A program made the position numbers and the translations under genes. Below are positions 26,326-34,112 of a stretch of 64,000 nucleotides of DNA, piece after piece; position 1 is the first letter of the stretch, and every line of letters begins with the position of its first letter. Origin of the DNA: Lysobacteraceae bacterium (GTDB lineage Bacteria > Bdellovibrionota > UBA1018 > JAGTJX01); NCBI GenBank assembly GCA_023657465.1, contig JAGTJX010000001.1, positions 710,358 to 774,357 on the forward strand, in the 5' to 3' direction. The notes under the pieces are model-generated. The model did no database searches and had not been told where the DNA came from. It was given only the letters and a program-made list of their open reading frames with translations.

Positions 26326-27012
26326 TTATGAAGCAAAAGGCTTTCCATTTTCGTATGAGTAACCACTTTTTGGTGAAAACAGCTGAGCGATTGCGTAACG
26401 CATTGACGAGTCAATCTCGACATAACTCGGATGAGAGTTGGAGAAGAAAAATGCAACGGCACTACGAACGAATCTAGAATCTGTGACATTCCAATTTTGT
26501 CTGGCAATTTCATAAAGAGCTTCGTGGAATTTGAGAGCAGCGCGATCAGTATTGGTAAATGCAGAACTATTGTAAATTTCTTCATCAATTTTTAGCACAG
26601 TTTTCCTAAGTTCATAGTCGTAACCATGAACAGCAATTTGTTCAAAGTCGCATTCGTTCTTGGCTCCGTAGGTAGGGAGGGAGTCGGCTGTTGGCATAAG
26701 GGGTTTGCCATTTGTTGTTGTCGTTCTGCCTTCATCAATAGCGATCGCTTTTGAAATCTCGTTTCTGCCATATGGAAAAAACTCTCCTAATATCGAAATC
26801 GCTCGATCGAGTTGTTCTTTAACGCTTCTCTCGTTATCTCGAATGATCATTTTGTGGTCGGGTTCCCAGAGGTCTAGGAGCTGAGCAAAGTAGATCTCGC
26901 CCGTGCTTGGCTTCCTGCACACATATGCCATTCCGCCGTTACCGACACCACCAGCTTGGACTTGGGGAATGAGTGAGAGTAGGACTCCGATCATTGCTAC
27001 TAATGTTTTCAT
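26326..27012 (-). CDS. secreted protein of the GNGG-type, partner of a TIGR02147 regulator
   Basis: The 228-residue protein has a signal peptide (cleavage near Val-Gln-Ala, about residue 20), then GGVGNGGMAYVCRK and AQLLDLWEP, and near the end LKFHEALYEIARQ with DSRFVRSAV. I associate this layout with a family of secreted proteins common in Bdellovibrionota, of unknown role. Its start overlaps the upstream regulator by four bases, so regulator and secreted protein are made together. The reading frame continues beyond its TAA stop, so the present protein may be a truncated form of one about 408 residues long. Confidence 0.7.
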   Translation of the reverse strand: MKTLVAMIGVLLSLIPQVQAGGVGNGGMAYVCRKPSTGEIYFAQLLDLWEPDHKMIIRDNERSVKEQLDRAISILGEFFPYGRNEISKAIAIDEGRTTTTNGKPLMPTADSLPTYGAKNECDFEQIAVHGYDYELRKTVLKIDEEIYNSSAFTNTDRAALKFHEALYEIARQNWNVTDSRFVRSAVAFFFSNSHPSYVEIDSSMRYAIAQLFSPKSGYSYENGKPFAS

Positions 27013-27830
27013 TCTGTTTCTCCTTCTGAGAGGGGTTGAGTGAGTTGGAAGACTTGATTCGATAAATTGAGAACGGTGTCTGCCCCAGATACATTGCCGA
27101 ATTCTGTGACGAGACTCGTGATGAACTTCCTTACGCGCGAACGAATCTCAGGCAGGTCTTTGGACCTTGCAGGAATGACGTAGGTATAGAAATCTCTGTC
27201 TGAGACAGATTGAGTGTAAAGCGCTTGGATGGCCTTAGTGAGAGTCTGATCATGGAATGATTTGATTGCAGTGCTAGGGACTCCATCAGGAGAGAGAACT
27301 GCATCGGGTATGGGAATCCATTTTGAGTCTTTGCGCTCGATGAGTTCTAAGCGTTCAAGTCTCTCAAGTGCATCAGTCACTTGAATCGGTGTGATGCCGA
27401 GTTCGGAAGCGATCCATGAAGAGGTGTGAACAGTACGATTGAGTTTGAGTAGCTCTAGAATGGCCATCGGGTACCAGTCCGAGATCGTTCGGAATGCATC
27501 TAGTGTCAGAGTGAGTGAGTTTGAGTTTTTTTCGAGAGCTGCAAGTGCTCGGCGTTTTGCGATTTGTCGTTTGATTGGGTTTCTTGCGTGCTCGCTTTCA
27601 ACGAGGTCGCAGAAAAATTCTGTTTCGGTGTCGTCCCAACCAAGTTTTTGGGCCCACTGTTCTGCTGCTGAACGGGAGAGCCCTTTCTTGCCATTGAGAA
27701 TATCGCTCAGACGCGCTGGCTCAATTTTTAAATCTCTCGCAAACGCACGAAGAGAGTAGCGCGAATTCTTCGCTGTTCTCGTCATCATCTCGGATCGTAA
27801 TCGATCTCTGTAGTTTGTGTACGTTTGCAT
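27009..27830 (-). CDS. TIGR02147-type transcriptional regulator
   Basis: The 273-residue protein begins with an atypical XRE-like helix-turn-helix (YSLRAFARDLKIEPARLSDI, about 25-44, then LNGKKGLS). A conserved middle follows with FRTISDWYPMAILELLKL and a second winged-helix-like segment (SSWIASELGITPIQVTDALE). That two-part layout matches the TIGR02147/DUF4423 family seen in Fibrobacter and Bdellovibrio. Members often sit beside secreted-protein genes, as here, where it overlaps the next gene by four bases. A dyad at 27888-27929 in the divergent promoter region could be its operator. Confidence 0.82.
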   Translation of the reverse strand: MQTYTNYRDRLRSEMMTRTAKNSRYSLRAFARDLKIEPARLSDILNGKKGLSRSAAEQWAQKLGWDDTETEFFCDLVESEHARNPIKRQIAKRRALAALEKNSNSLTLTLDAFRTISDWYPMAILELLKLNRTVHTSSWIASELGITPIQVTDALERLERLELIERKDSKWIPIPDAVLSPDGVPSTAIKSFHDQTLTKAIQALYTQSVSDRDFYTYVIPARSKDLPEIRSRVRKFITSLVTEFGNVSGADTVLNLSNQVFQLTQPLSEGETE

Positions 27831-27887
27831 CTTGGAGGAGCTTGTAGTTGTGCAGCGTGAAGTTGTCTATAGTTTAAGTTACAAAGT

Positions 27888-27929
27888 GTAATCTTAAATA
27901 GATGCACTGAGTCTATAAATTGAGATTAC
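27888..27929. promoter_or_regulatory. dyad symmetry between the TIGR02147 regulator and ggt
   Basis: GTAATCT (27888-27894) pairs with AGATTAC (27923-27929), and inside it ATAGA (27898-27902) pairs with TCTAT (27912-27916). The site lies midway between two divergent starts, where a regulator could control both sides. No matching second copy was seen. Confidence 0.35.
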
Positions 27930-27959
27930 GGTGGATCGTACAACCAACCCAGTGCTAGC

Positions 27960-29744
27960 ATGAGGCCGATGAAACCCTTTCTCTACACACTCTTAATCCT
28001 CCTCTCAGCTTGCTCATCGACTACTTCTGTTTCGCCCGTTACAGAGGATGATGGCGTTTCTCTGTATGAGCGAGCGCTTCCTCCTGGTGAGTTGTCTGCA
28101 ATGAAAGACGAGAGTGCAAGAGTGCGTGCTCATGCCGGATGGAAGGGCATGGTCGTCTCTGATGATGAAGTCGCATCACAGTGGGGCGTAGATATTCTTA
28201 AACAAGGTGGAAACGCAGTCGATGCAGCGATCGCAACCGCAATGATGTTAGCAGTCACTCGCCCTCATGCAGGATCAATCGGCGGTGGCGGATTCCTTCT
28301 CTATTGTCCATCACCTAAGAACACCAAGCACAAAGAATGCGAAGTCATTGATTACCGTGAGCAAGCTCCCGATGCTTCTCACGCTCAGATGTTCGTCGTA
28401 GACGGGAAACCCAAAACAGATCTCTCGCAAACCGGCGCACTTGCTGTCGGAGTTCCTGGTGTCGTCGCTGGACTCAGTACCGCACATGAGAAGTTCGGAA
28501 AGCTCGCTTGGTCGCGCTTCTTCAGTGAGCCGATTCGTAGAGCACAGCAAGGAATTACGGTCACTCCGTACATGCAACGTGGGATCGAAGAACGTAGAGA
28601 AGATTTCAATAGTGAAGCTAAGAAACTATTCGGTAATAAAAAAATCGGTGACATCATCAAGCAACCAGATCTCGCTCAAGTCCTCGCTGCGGTCAGTGCC
28701 CGCGGTCGTAAAGGATTCTACGAAGGTTGGGTAGCGCAGAAGATATTAGCTGGATTGAAGTCGGCTGGTGGTCTCATGACCAAAGACGATCTCTCGAATT
28801 ACGCAGTCAAAACTCGTAAGCCCCTTCAGACTACTTTTAATGGATTCGATATCTATACAATGCCACCCCCTTCTGCTGGTGGAACGCTGATTATACAGAT
28901 GTTGAAGTACATGGAGTTTGCAGACCAAGAAGGTCAGCTCGATCGCGGATATGGCTCTGCAAAGACTCTTCATGCTGAAGCGCATGCGATGAAACTCGCA
29001 TTCGCTGATCGCGCTCAATGGTTCGGCGATCCAGAGTTCACTAAGATTCCTCTAGATCAACTCCTGTCTCAGTCTTATCTCAAGGAAAGATGGAGTGACA
29101 CCTTTAGCTCAGGTTCTGCATCTCAAGTGAAGGGCTCAGGTATCAATCCTAAAGATTTCAAGCACACGACACACTTCAGTGTGATCGATGCTGAGGGTAA
29201 TGCTGTCGCTCTTACTACAACAATCAATGATAACTTCGGTTCAGGATTCATTGCTCCAGGCACAGGCGTGTTTCTGAATGATGAGATGGATGACTTCAGT
29301 ATTCAGCCTGGCGTTGCAAATATGTTTGGACTTCTAGGTTCAGAAGCGAATCTGGTTCAAGGTCAGAAACGACCACTGAGCTCAATGTCTCCTACCATTG
29401 TGAGAGATATGAATGGCGAAAACAGAATCGTAGTAGGCGCTGCAGGTGGTCCACGTATCACTACGAGTGTGTTTCAAATTCTCATGAATCGCTTACGTTT
29501 CGGAATGCAGATCACCGATGCCATGCATGCAGGACGTATTCATCATCAGTGGAAACCTGAAAAACTTCGCATTGAGAAATCTCAAATTTCTCCTGATGTA
29601 GCCGAGAAGTTGCAGAGCATGGGTTACAAAGTCGAAATGGCTCGCGAACTTGCGCATGCACATGCACTTGAGCGTGATCCTGCAACCGGTCTTGTCTGGG
29701 GGGCACATGACCCTAGAGGAGAGGGAGACTCGGTATCACAGTGA
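27960..29744 (+). CDS. ggt: gamma-glutamyltransferase, lipoprotein
   Basis: GGT cleaves the gamma-glutamyl bond of glutathione and similar peptides and can transfer the glutamyl group. The 594-residue precursor starts with a lipoprotein signal (LLSAC, Cys18), so it is anchored in a membrane facing the periplasm or outside. GGNAVDAAIA and GGGGFLLY are family motifs, and the self-cleaving nucleophile is Thr403 in HTTHFSVIDAEGNAVALT. GSGFIAPGTGVFLNDEM follows and the glycine-rich oxyanion region is present. Start ATG 27960 or 27969 cannot be told apart. It is the first gene of a coupled four-gene unit, overlapping the next gene by four bases (GTGA). Confidence 0.94.
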   Translation: MRPMKPFLYTLLILLSACSSTTSVSPVTEDDGVSLYERALPPGELSAMKDESARVRAHAGWKGMVVSDDEVASQWGVDILKQGGNAVDAAIATAMMLAVTRPHAGSIGGGGFLLYCPSPKNTKHKECEVIDYREQAPDASHAQMFVVDGKPKTDLSQTGALAVGVPGVVAGLSTAHEKFGKLAWSRFFSEPIRRAQQGITVTPYMQRGIEERREDFNSEAKKLFGNKKIGDIIKQPDLAQVLAAVSARGRKGFYEGWVAQKILAGLKSAGGLMTKDDLSNYAVKTRKPLQTTFNGFDIYTMPPPSAGGTLIIQMLKYMEFADQEGQLDRGYGSAKTLHAEAHAMKLAFADRAQWFGDPEFTKIPLDQLLSQSYLKERWSDTFSSGSASQVKGSGINPKDFKHTTHFSVIDAEGNAVALTTTINDNFGSGFIAPGTGVFLNDEMDDFSIQPGVANMFGLLGSEANLVQGQKRPLSSMSPTIVRDMNGENRIVVGAAGGPRITTSVFQILMNRLRFGMQITDAMHAGRIHHQWKPEKLRIEKSQISPDVAEKLQSMGYKVEMARELAHAHALERDPATGLVWGAHDPRGEGDSVSQ

Positions 29745-30973
29745 AACTGGAACAGATCATCAAAAAATATGATTTCTCAGCAGAGGTTTTTGATGTCCTG
29801 ATCCGTGGCAAATCTATTATTGATACTCAAAAGGGTCTCTCTTACTTCCCGATGAAGAAAGTAGGAGATGTAGATCGGTTCATGGAGTCCTACGGACTTG
29901 ATCTCAGTGACCCAATCGCAAAGGCAGAAATTCTAGGAAACTATAGAGAAGCTCTTGCATTCGTGAAGCGCTACTTTCTCCAGCCGGATAGCTCTGATGG
30001 ATTGAAATTAGAAATTCCAAAAAAAATTACTGAGCTCACCGATATCAGAGATCTCTTCTTAATGACTAGTCTCAGTCTTCCAGGACAACAAAATGATTCT
30101 TCAGGAATGAACTTGAGGAACTGGGCCTGTTCACTCCTTCGTGTAGTACACACCATTGTCCACATTGATAAAGACGTCAGAGCTCCTTATATCTCAGAAA
30201 TTCAAAAGCAGATTTTCGATCGATTCTATAAGTTCATTCACAGAGATGAATTAGGCCAGCTTTACTTAGGAACACGTGAGGATGACCCATCGAGAGTGGA
30301 TCTTTTCGCTTTCGAAACCAAACCTAAGAAGCCAAGAGACTCCATCTTACTTAAACTTCTTCATAAACCAGAGAACGTAGCTGAAGAGTTATTCGATAGA
30401 GTAGGATTGAGATTCATCACTCAGTCACCATTAGATGCTCTGAGAGTAGTGAAGTTTCTTAAAGACGAGATGGTCATCATGCCTGCAAACATTAAACCCA
30501 GTCGTTCACGCAATACACTCGTAGATCTCGAAGCTCTCGAAAATGAAATTGAGACATTAAAATCAGAGCAGCTTTCAAGCGATGACCATTGGAGATCGAG
30601 ATTGAATTTGATCATTGAGCAATCCAATAAAATTGCGGGAGAAAATCCTCACACAAGCGAACATTATCGTAGTCTTCAATTCACTTGCAGGCAGCTCATT
30701 CAGTTTTCTAATCCACTCTACTCTGACTTAAGAGAGATTAAGCAACTCTCTAAAAGCGGAGATCTTTCCGAAGCAGCTACTAAGATTGCGGATCGAATGG
30801 ATCTCAAGTTCCTACAGAAGGAAGTCAGATTCTTCTATCCCTACGAAATCCAAATCGTTGATCATGAGAATCACGCGCAGAACGAAAAAGGTCGTAGTGC
30901 GCACAGTGAATACAAAAAAGCACAAGTCCTCACGGCCATGAAGAGAGTCATGAGAAACTTACTGGAAAACTGA
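29741..30973 (+). CDS. RelA/SpoT-synthetase-like protein of divergent type
   Basis: The 410-residue cytoplasmic protein starts at GTG. The second half carries, in the right order, sequences like the (p)ppGpp synthetase domain: PRDSILLKL (198-206; compare R-K-S-I-x-x-K), FDRVGLRFI (218-226; compare D-x-x-G-x-R-I with the metal-binding Asp), EHYRSLQ (307-313; compare GYRSLH) and YEIQIVDHENH (368-378; compare E-x-Q-I-R-T...H). YKKAQ follows. A roughly 75-residue helical insert lies between the second and third motifs. From memory it may belong to the uncharacterised TIGR04552/TIGR04562 group. Key Asp and Glu are kept, but GYRSLH is altered, so activity is open. Confidence 0.6.
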   Translation: MKLEQIIKKYDFSAEVFDVLIRGKSIIDTQKGLSYFPMKKVGDVDRFMESYGLDLSDPIAKAEILGNYREALAFVKRYFLQPDSSDGLKLEIPKKITELTDIRDLFLMTSLSLPGQQNDSSGMNLRNWACSLLRVVHTIVHIDKDVRAPYISEIQKQIFDRFYKFIHRDELGQLYLGTREDDPSRVDLFAFETKPKKPRDSILLKLLHKPENVAEELFDRVGLRFITQSPLDALRVVKFLKDEMVIMPANIKPSRSRNTLVDLEALENEIETLKSEQLSSDDHWRSRLNLIIEQSNKIAGENPHTSEHYRSLQFTCRQLIQFSNPLYSDLREIKQLSKSGDLSEAATKIADRMDLKFLQKEVRFFYPYEIQIVDHENHAQNEKGRSAHSEYKKAQVLTAMKRVMRNLLEN

Positions 30974-32157
30974 TGTTGAATTATGGAGTTGTTTTAGTTG
31001 GTACAGGTGTTGCTCCACTCATAGCTGCCAGCCATTTTATTTCTAAGGGTATTCTCTGCACCATCTTGAATCCTGAAGTAGATTTCTTCTTAGAGAATTC
31101 AGAGCTTCCGTTTCGCCCCATGCATCCTAGAGTTTCTAATCTCAAGACTCAGAGTCAAGATCTTAAGGCGGGCTCACTGGAGTCTGTAGCCAAACTCCTT
31201 CAACCCGAATTCCCAGGAGCAATAGAATCTTGGTCTCCGTTAAAGTCTCAAACACCCGGATTCCATGATCCCGACACCGTTCACTTGCGCGCTCGTACGA
31301 GATTGTTTCTTAAGTCTCTCAAATTCGAAAAAGAATGGGATCAAATCGAAGAACTCTATCTCAAGGCACAAGATGCTGGATTAAACTCCCAAGTTCTTGA
31401 AGGGGCTAAGGCTGTACATAGGTTTCCAGGATTTTCTGGCGCTCAGTCTAATCACTACCGAGCTGTCAGTATCGGCGGACTTTATGATGTAGACCTTATC
31501 AGGTACCGCAATGAGCTCGTCGAGTATGTGAGAGAGCGACTAGGTCCTGAGAGAATTCTCTGCGGAGTGAGCCTCAGTGAATGGCTCGATTCTGGATTCA
31601 GAGTTTATCATGACCAACAGATGAAGACGATCAGGTCTCCTGAAGGTGTGGTCCTCTACTGGACGCCTAGGATGAACTCCTGGATCAGATGTGCTTCGCA
31701 ATCACTTCCGTCACCCAAGGGAGTCAGGCTCTGGGAAGAATGGTTGATACAGTCTCGTGAGTTCTTAGATCCTTCAGTAATCGGAGTTTGGGAAGACCTC
31801 ATTGCGTTCTCAGATTATGAAGGCTCACCACCCAGAGATCTCGTGAGTAGGAACTTGTTAAAAGTATTCAAACCCTCAACGCTTCTCACTTGGACGAAAT
31901 CTTCAGGATTTCCCTTGAGTCTCCCTTACGCAAACTCTGAAACATTGAGTTCACTCTCTGAGTTCTGCGAAGAGTTTCTTCATTGGGAAAGATTCTCAAT
32001 TTCGGGGATGGTAACCAGAGTACTCTTTGAATGGGATGATCTTGAGCAAGCCACTCTGCTTGGTGAATCAGATTCAATCGTACTCGTACCGGGATCTGAT
32101 GGACCTCTTGATCAGGTAGTATCTCAATCACTCAAATCGATTGCGAGATGGTCATGA
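30973..32157 (+). CDS. DAO-like flavoprotein with altered FAD fingerprint
   Basis: The 394-residue protein opens with a Rossmann strand-turn-helix (VVLVGTGVAPLIAASHF), where the third Gly of GxGxxG is Pro. VSIGGLYDVDLIRYRNELVEY (about 165-185) resembles the second conserved block of D-amino-acid/sarcosine oxidase-type enzymes such as HcnC. The rest is poorly conserved. I infer a subunit that pairs with the next gene product, as beta and alpha subunits of heteromeric amine or opine dehydrogenases do. Whether it still binds FAD is uncertain. Its ATG shares a base with the previous stop, and its end overlaps the next start. Confidence 0.55.
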   Translation: MLNYGVVLVGTGVAPLIAASHFISKGILCTILNPEVDFFLENSELPFRPMHPRVSNLKTQSQDLKAGSLESVAKLLQPEFPGAIESWSPLKSQTPGFHDPDTVHLRARTRLFLKSLKFEKEWDQIEELYLKAQDAGLNSQVLEGAKAVHRFPGFSGAQSNHYRAVSIGGLYDVDLIRYRNELVEYVRERLGPERILCGVSLSEWLDSGFRVYHDQQMKTIRSPEGVVLYWTPRMNSWIRCASQSLPSPKGVRLWEEWLIQSREFLDPSVIGVWEDLIAFSDYEGSPPRDLVSRNLLKVFKPSTLLTWTKSSGFPLSLPYANSETLSSLSEFCEEFLHWERFSISGMVTRVLFEWDDLEQATLLGESDSIVLVPGSDGPLDQVVSQSLKSIARWS

Positions 32158-34112
32158 TCGTACGCGATGGATCATTTGATGTCGTGATTGCTCCTGCTCC
32201 GAGAGTGGCTCATTGGCCATCCATTGGTGTCACTACACTGTCTAAGGAATGTTCGCGCGTAGGACTGAAGGTTGGGATTCTAGGAGAGAATGGAATTCAA
32301 GTCCGTGGACTTATTCCTCAAATGGGAACAGGTGGCGTGGTCATCGCTCAAGATCAACAACATCGAATTCATAGACTTCAGACTCGCGCACTGGTGAGGG
32401 TTTCGCTTCCTCAAGAAATTTCAGATCCATTCCCTGGATCGAGATCACAAGGACTCCTTCCTGTTTCAACAGCAATGAGAGTTCTAAAATCAAAGTCAAT
32501 CAGACTGGATCAGACTCTTGTCATCTTAGGCACCGGAAATCGTGCATTGAGATTGGGATCTCAGTACCTCGAGATGGGAGCAAAAGAAGTCGTCTGTATT
32601 GAGAGCAATGAGTCGCTCTGGGGTAAGAAAAAAATCGCTGGTTGGGAAGTCGAGCAGCGAAGGTTCATGAGTACTGGTGGAAAGATTATTTTCGGTACTC
32701 CACTTTCGCTCACCGAAAAAGGCGGACTACTTTGGGATTTGAGAGTTCAAGACACTATAGGTGTGAGAATTCTCACGGTCTCACGTGTGATCTCTGCAGG
32801 ACCTTTCTCTCATGAGCTTCCATTTAGAGAATACCCAGCAGGTTCAATGCTTTTTGAATTCACTCAACACTCTGGGGAAGTAAGAGAGAATGATATTGAA
32901 GGTTGGGATCTGGAACTCAACTCATCACGTTTCGTAGCTACAAGAATGATTAAATCACTCATAACAGATCTTGGACATGATCGAGACCGAATCGATTCAA
33001 TATTTAAAAAATCTAAACAGAAACTTAGATCCAGAGACTCTCACTTGGATGATCCCTTCGTCGTAGAATACGAAGGAAAGTGGATCAAGAAAGAAACTAA
33101 GACTCAAATTCAGAAATACGCTGGAGTTCCTAAAAGACTTCATCAACAAGGTCTCATGGCTTCAGTCGAGTGCTTTGAAGATATCTCATGTCAAATTTGT
33201 CATGAGCGTTGTCCAGAATCTGCGATTCAAATCGTCAAGCATGGCGTGAGATTAGAGCGTGTACTCATTGAAGACAAATGCACAGCTTGTGGTATCTGCG
33301 TTAAGGCTTGTCCCTCTCGTGCCATCACACTCATCAATGAACCGACTGACAAGACTGAGGCACGTTTAGTCGTGCCAGTAGCTACTCATCATGCCAAGCG
33401 ACTGAAGACCGGAGAATTCGTCACACTCGTCAACAGGCAGGGTGATCGTCTTTCTCAAGGACGTATGATGACTGAACTCAAAACAGAAGTAGATACGGAG
33501 TTCCCTGGAGTACATCTCATCGAAATCCAAACTCCCTCTCATCTCGTGAATGAGACGAGACAATTCAAATTAGTTCCTTCACTCGGTGATGAGCTAGAAG
33601 TGACTCACACTCCTCTTGATCAGACGATTGAAGTGAGTCTCGATGGTAATAAGCGTAGGGTGAGAGCAGGTATCAGTGTCACTCAAGCTCTCTTTGAACT
33701 CGGCGTAGCAAGAGAACTAGATGTCCTCTCTTGTCCTGACGGTAGTTGTAGACTCTGTCAGATCAATGTTGATGGAATTAAGCGTCTTGCTTGTCAGACC
33801 GAAGTCCACTCACACATGCACATTCAATTAAAAAAAGGCATTCAAGCAATCGAATCCACGAAGGAAGATGAAGTATGCGCATGTCTTGGCATTACTCGTG
33901 GCGAAGTCGAAAGCAGAATCGAAAAAGGAAAGTTGAGCTCACCCGAACAAATTCGTGCTTCTACTCACGTCGGAGAAGGTCGATGTCTAGGTCAGTCATG
34001 TATTCCGCTTTTTAATAGAATTCTTCAGGAGAAAGGTGTGGATGGATCACGCTGGGTCGACTGGAGATTCCCTTGGTCTGAGTGGGTTGTTTCTCGTGGC
34101 ATTAGCGAATAA
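32154..34112 (+). CDS. multidomain iron-sulphur oxidoreductase (SoxA/HcnA-HcnB-like fusion)
   Basis: Numbered from the ATG at 32154, the 652-residue protein has these parts. A degenerate FAD domain starts at VVIAPAP, where GxGxxG is missing. PFPGSRSQGLLPVSTAM (about 92-108) is typical of sarcosine-oxidase-alpha/HcnB proteins, and LVILGTGNRALRLG (about 122-135) is a second nucleotide-binding fold. Two [4Fe-4S] sites follow (Cys340/346/349/353 and Cys376/379/382/386), a plant-type [2Fe-2S] site (Cys527/532/535/547), and a BFD-like [2Fe-2S] domain (Cys575/577/611/616). It is likely an electron-transfer partner of the preceding protein. Its last 88 bases overlap the converging hydrolase gene. Confidence 0.7.
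   Translation: MIVRDGSFDVVIAPAPRVAHWPSIGVTTLSKECSRVGLKVGILGENGIQVRGLIPQMGTGGVVIAQDQQHRIHRLQTRALVRVSLPQEISDPFPGSRSQGLLPVSTAMRVLKSKSIRLDQTLVILGTGNRALRLGSQYLEMGAKEVVCIESNESLWGKKKIAGWEVEQRRFMSTGGKIIFGTPLSLTEKGGLLWDLRVQDTIGVRILTVSRVISAGPFSHELPFREYPAGSMLFEFTQHSGEVRENDIEGWDLELNSSRFVATRMIKSLITDLGHDRDRIDSIFKKSKQKLRSRDSHLDDPFVVEYEGKWIKKETKTQIQKYAGVPKRLHQQGLMASVECFEDISCQICHERCPESAIQIVKHGVRLERVLIEDKCTACGICVKACPSRAITLINEPTDKTEARLVVPVATHHAKRLKTGEFVTLVNRQGDRLSQGRMMTELKTEVDTEFPGVHLIEIQTPSHLVNETRQFKLVPSLGDELEVTHTPLDQTIEVSLDGNKRRVRAGISVTQALFELGVARELDVLSCPDGSCRLCQINVDGIKRLACQTEVHSHMHIQLKKGIQAIESTKEDEVCACLGITRGEVESRIEKGKLSSPEQIRASTHVGEGRCLGQSCIPLFNRILQEKGVDGSRWVDWRFPWSEWVVSRGISE

Noticed and set aside
30973-34112. 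Hydrogen cyanide synthase (hcnABC)
   Set aside because: The domain types are related, but the FAD loops are degenerate, the domain order is different and extra 4Fe-4S sites are present; naming it hcn would overstate the match.
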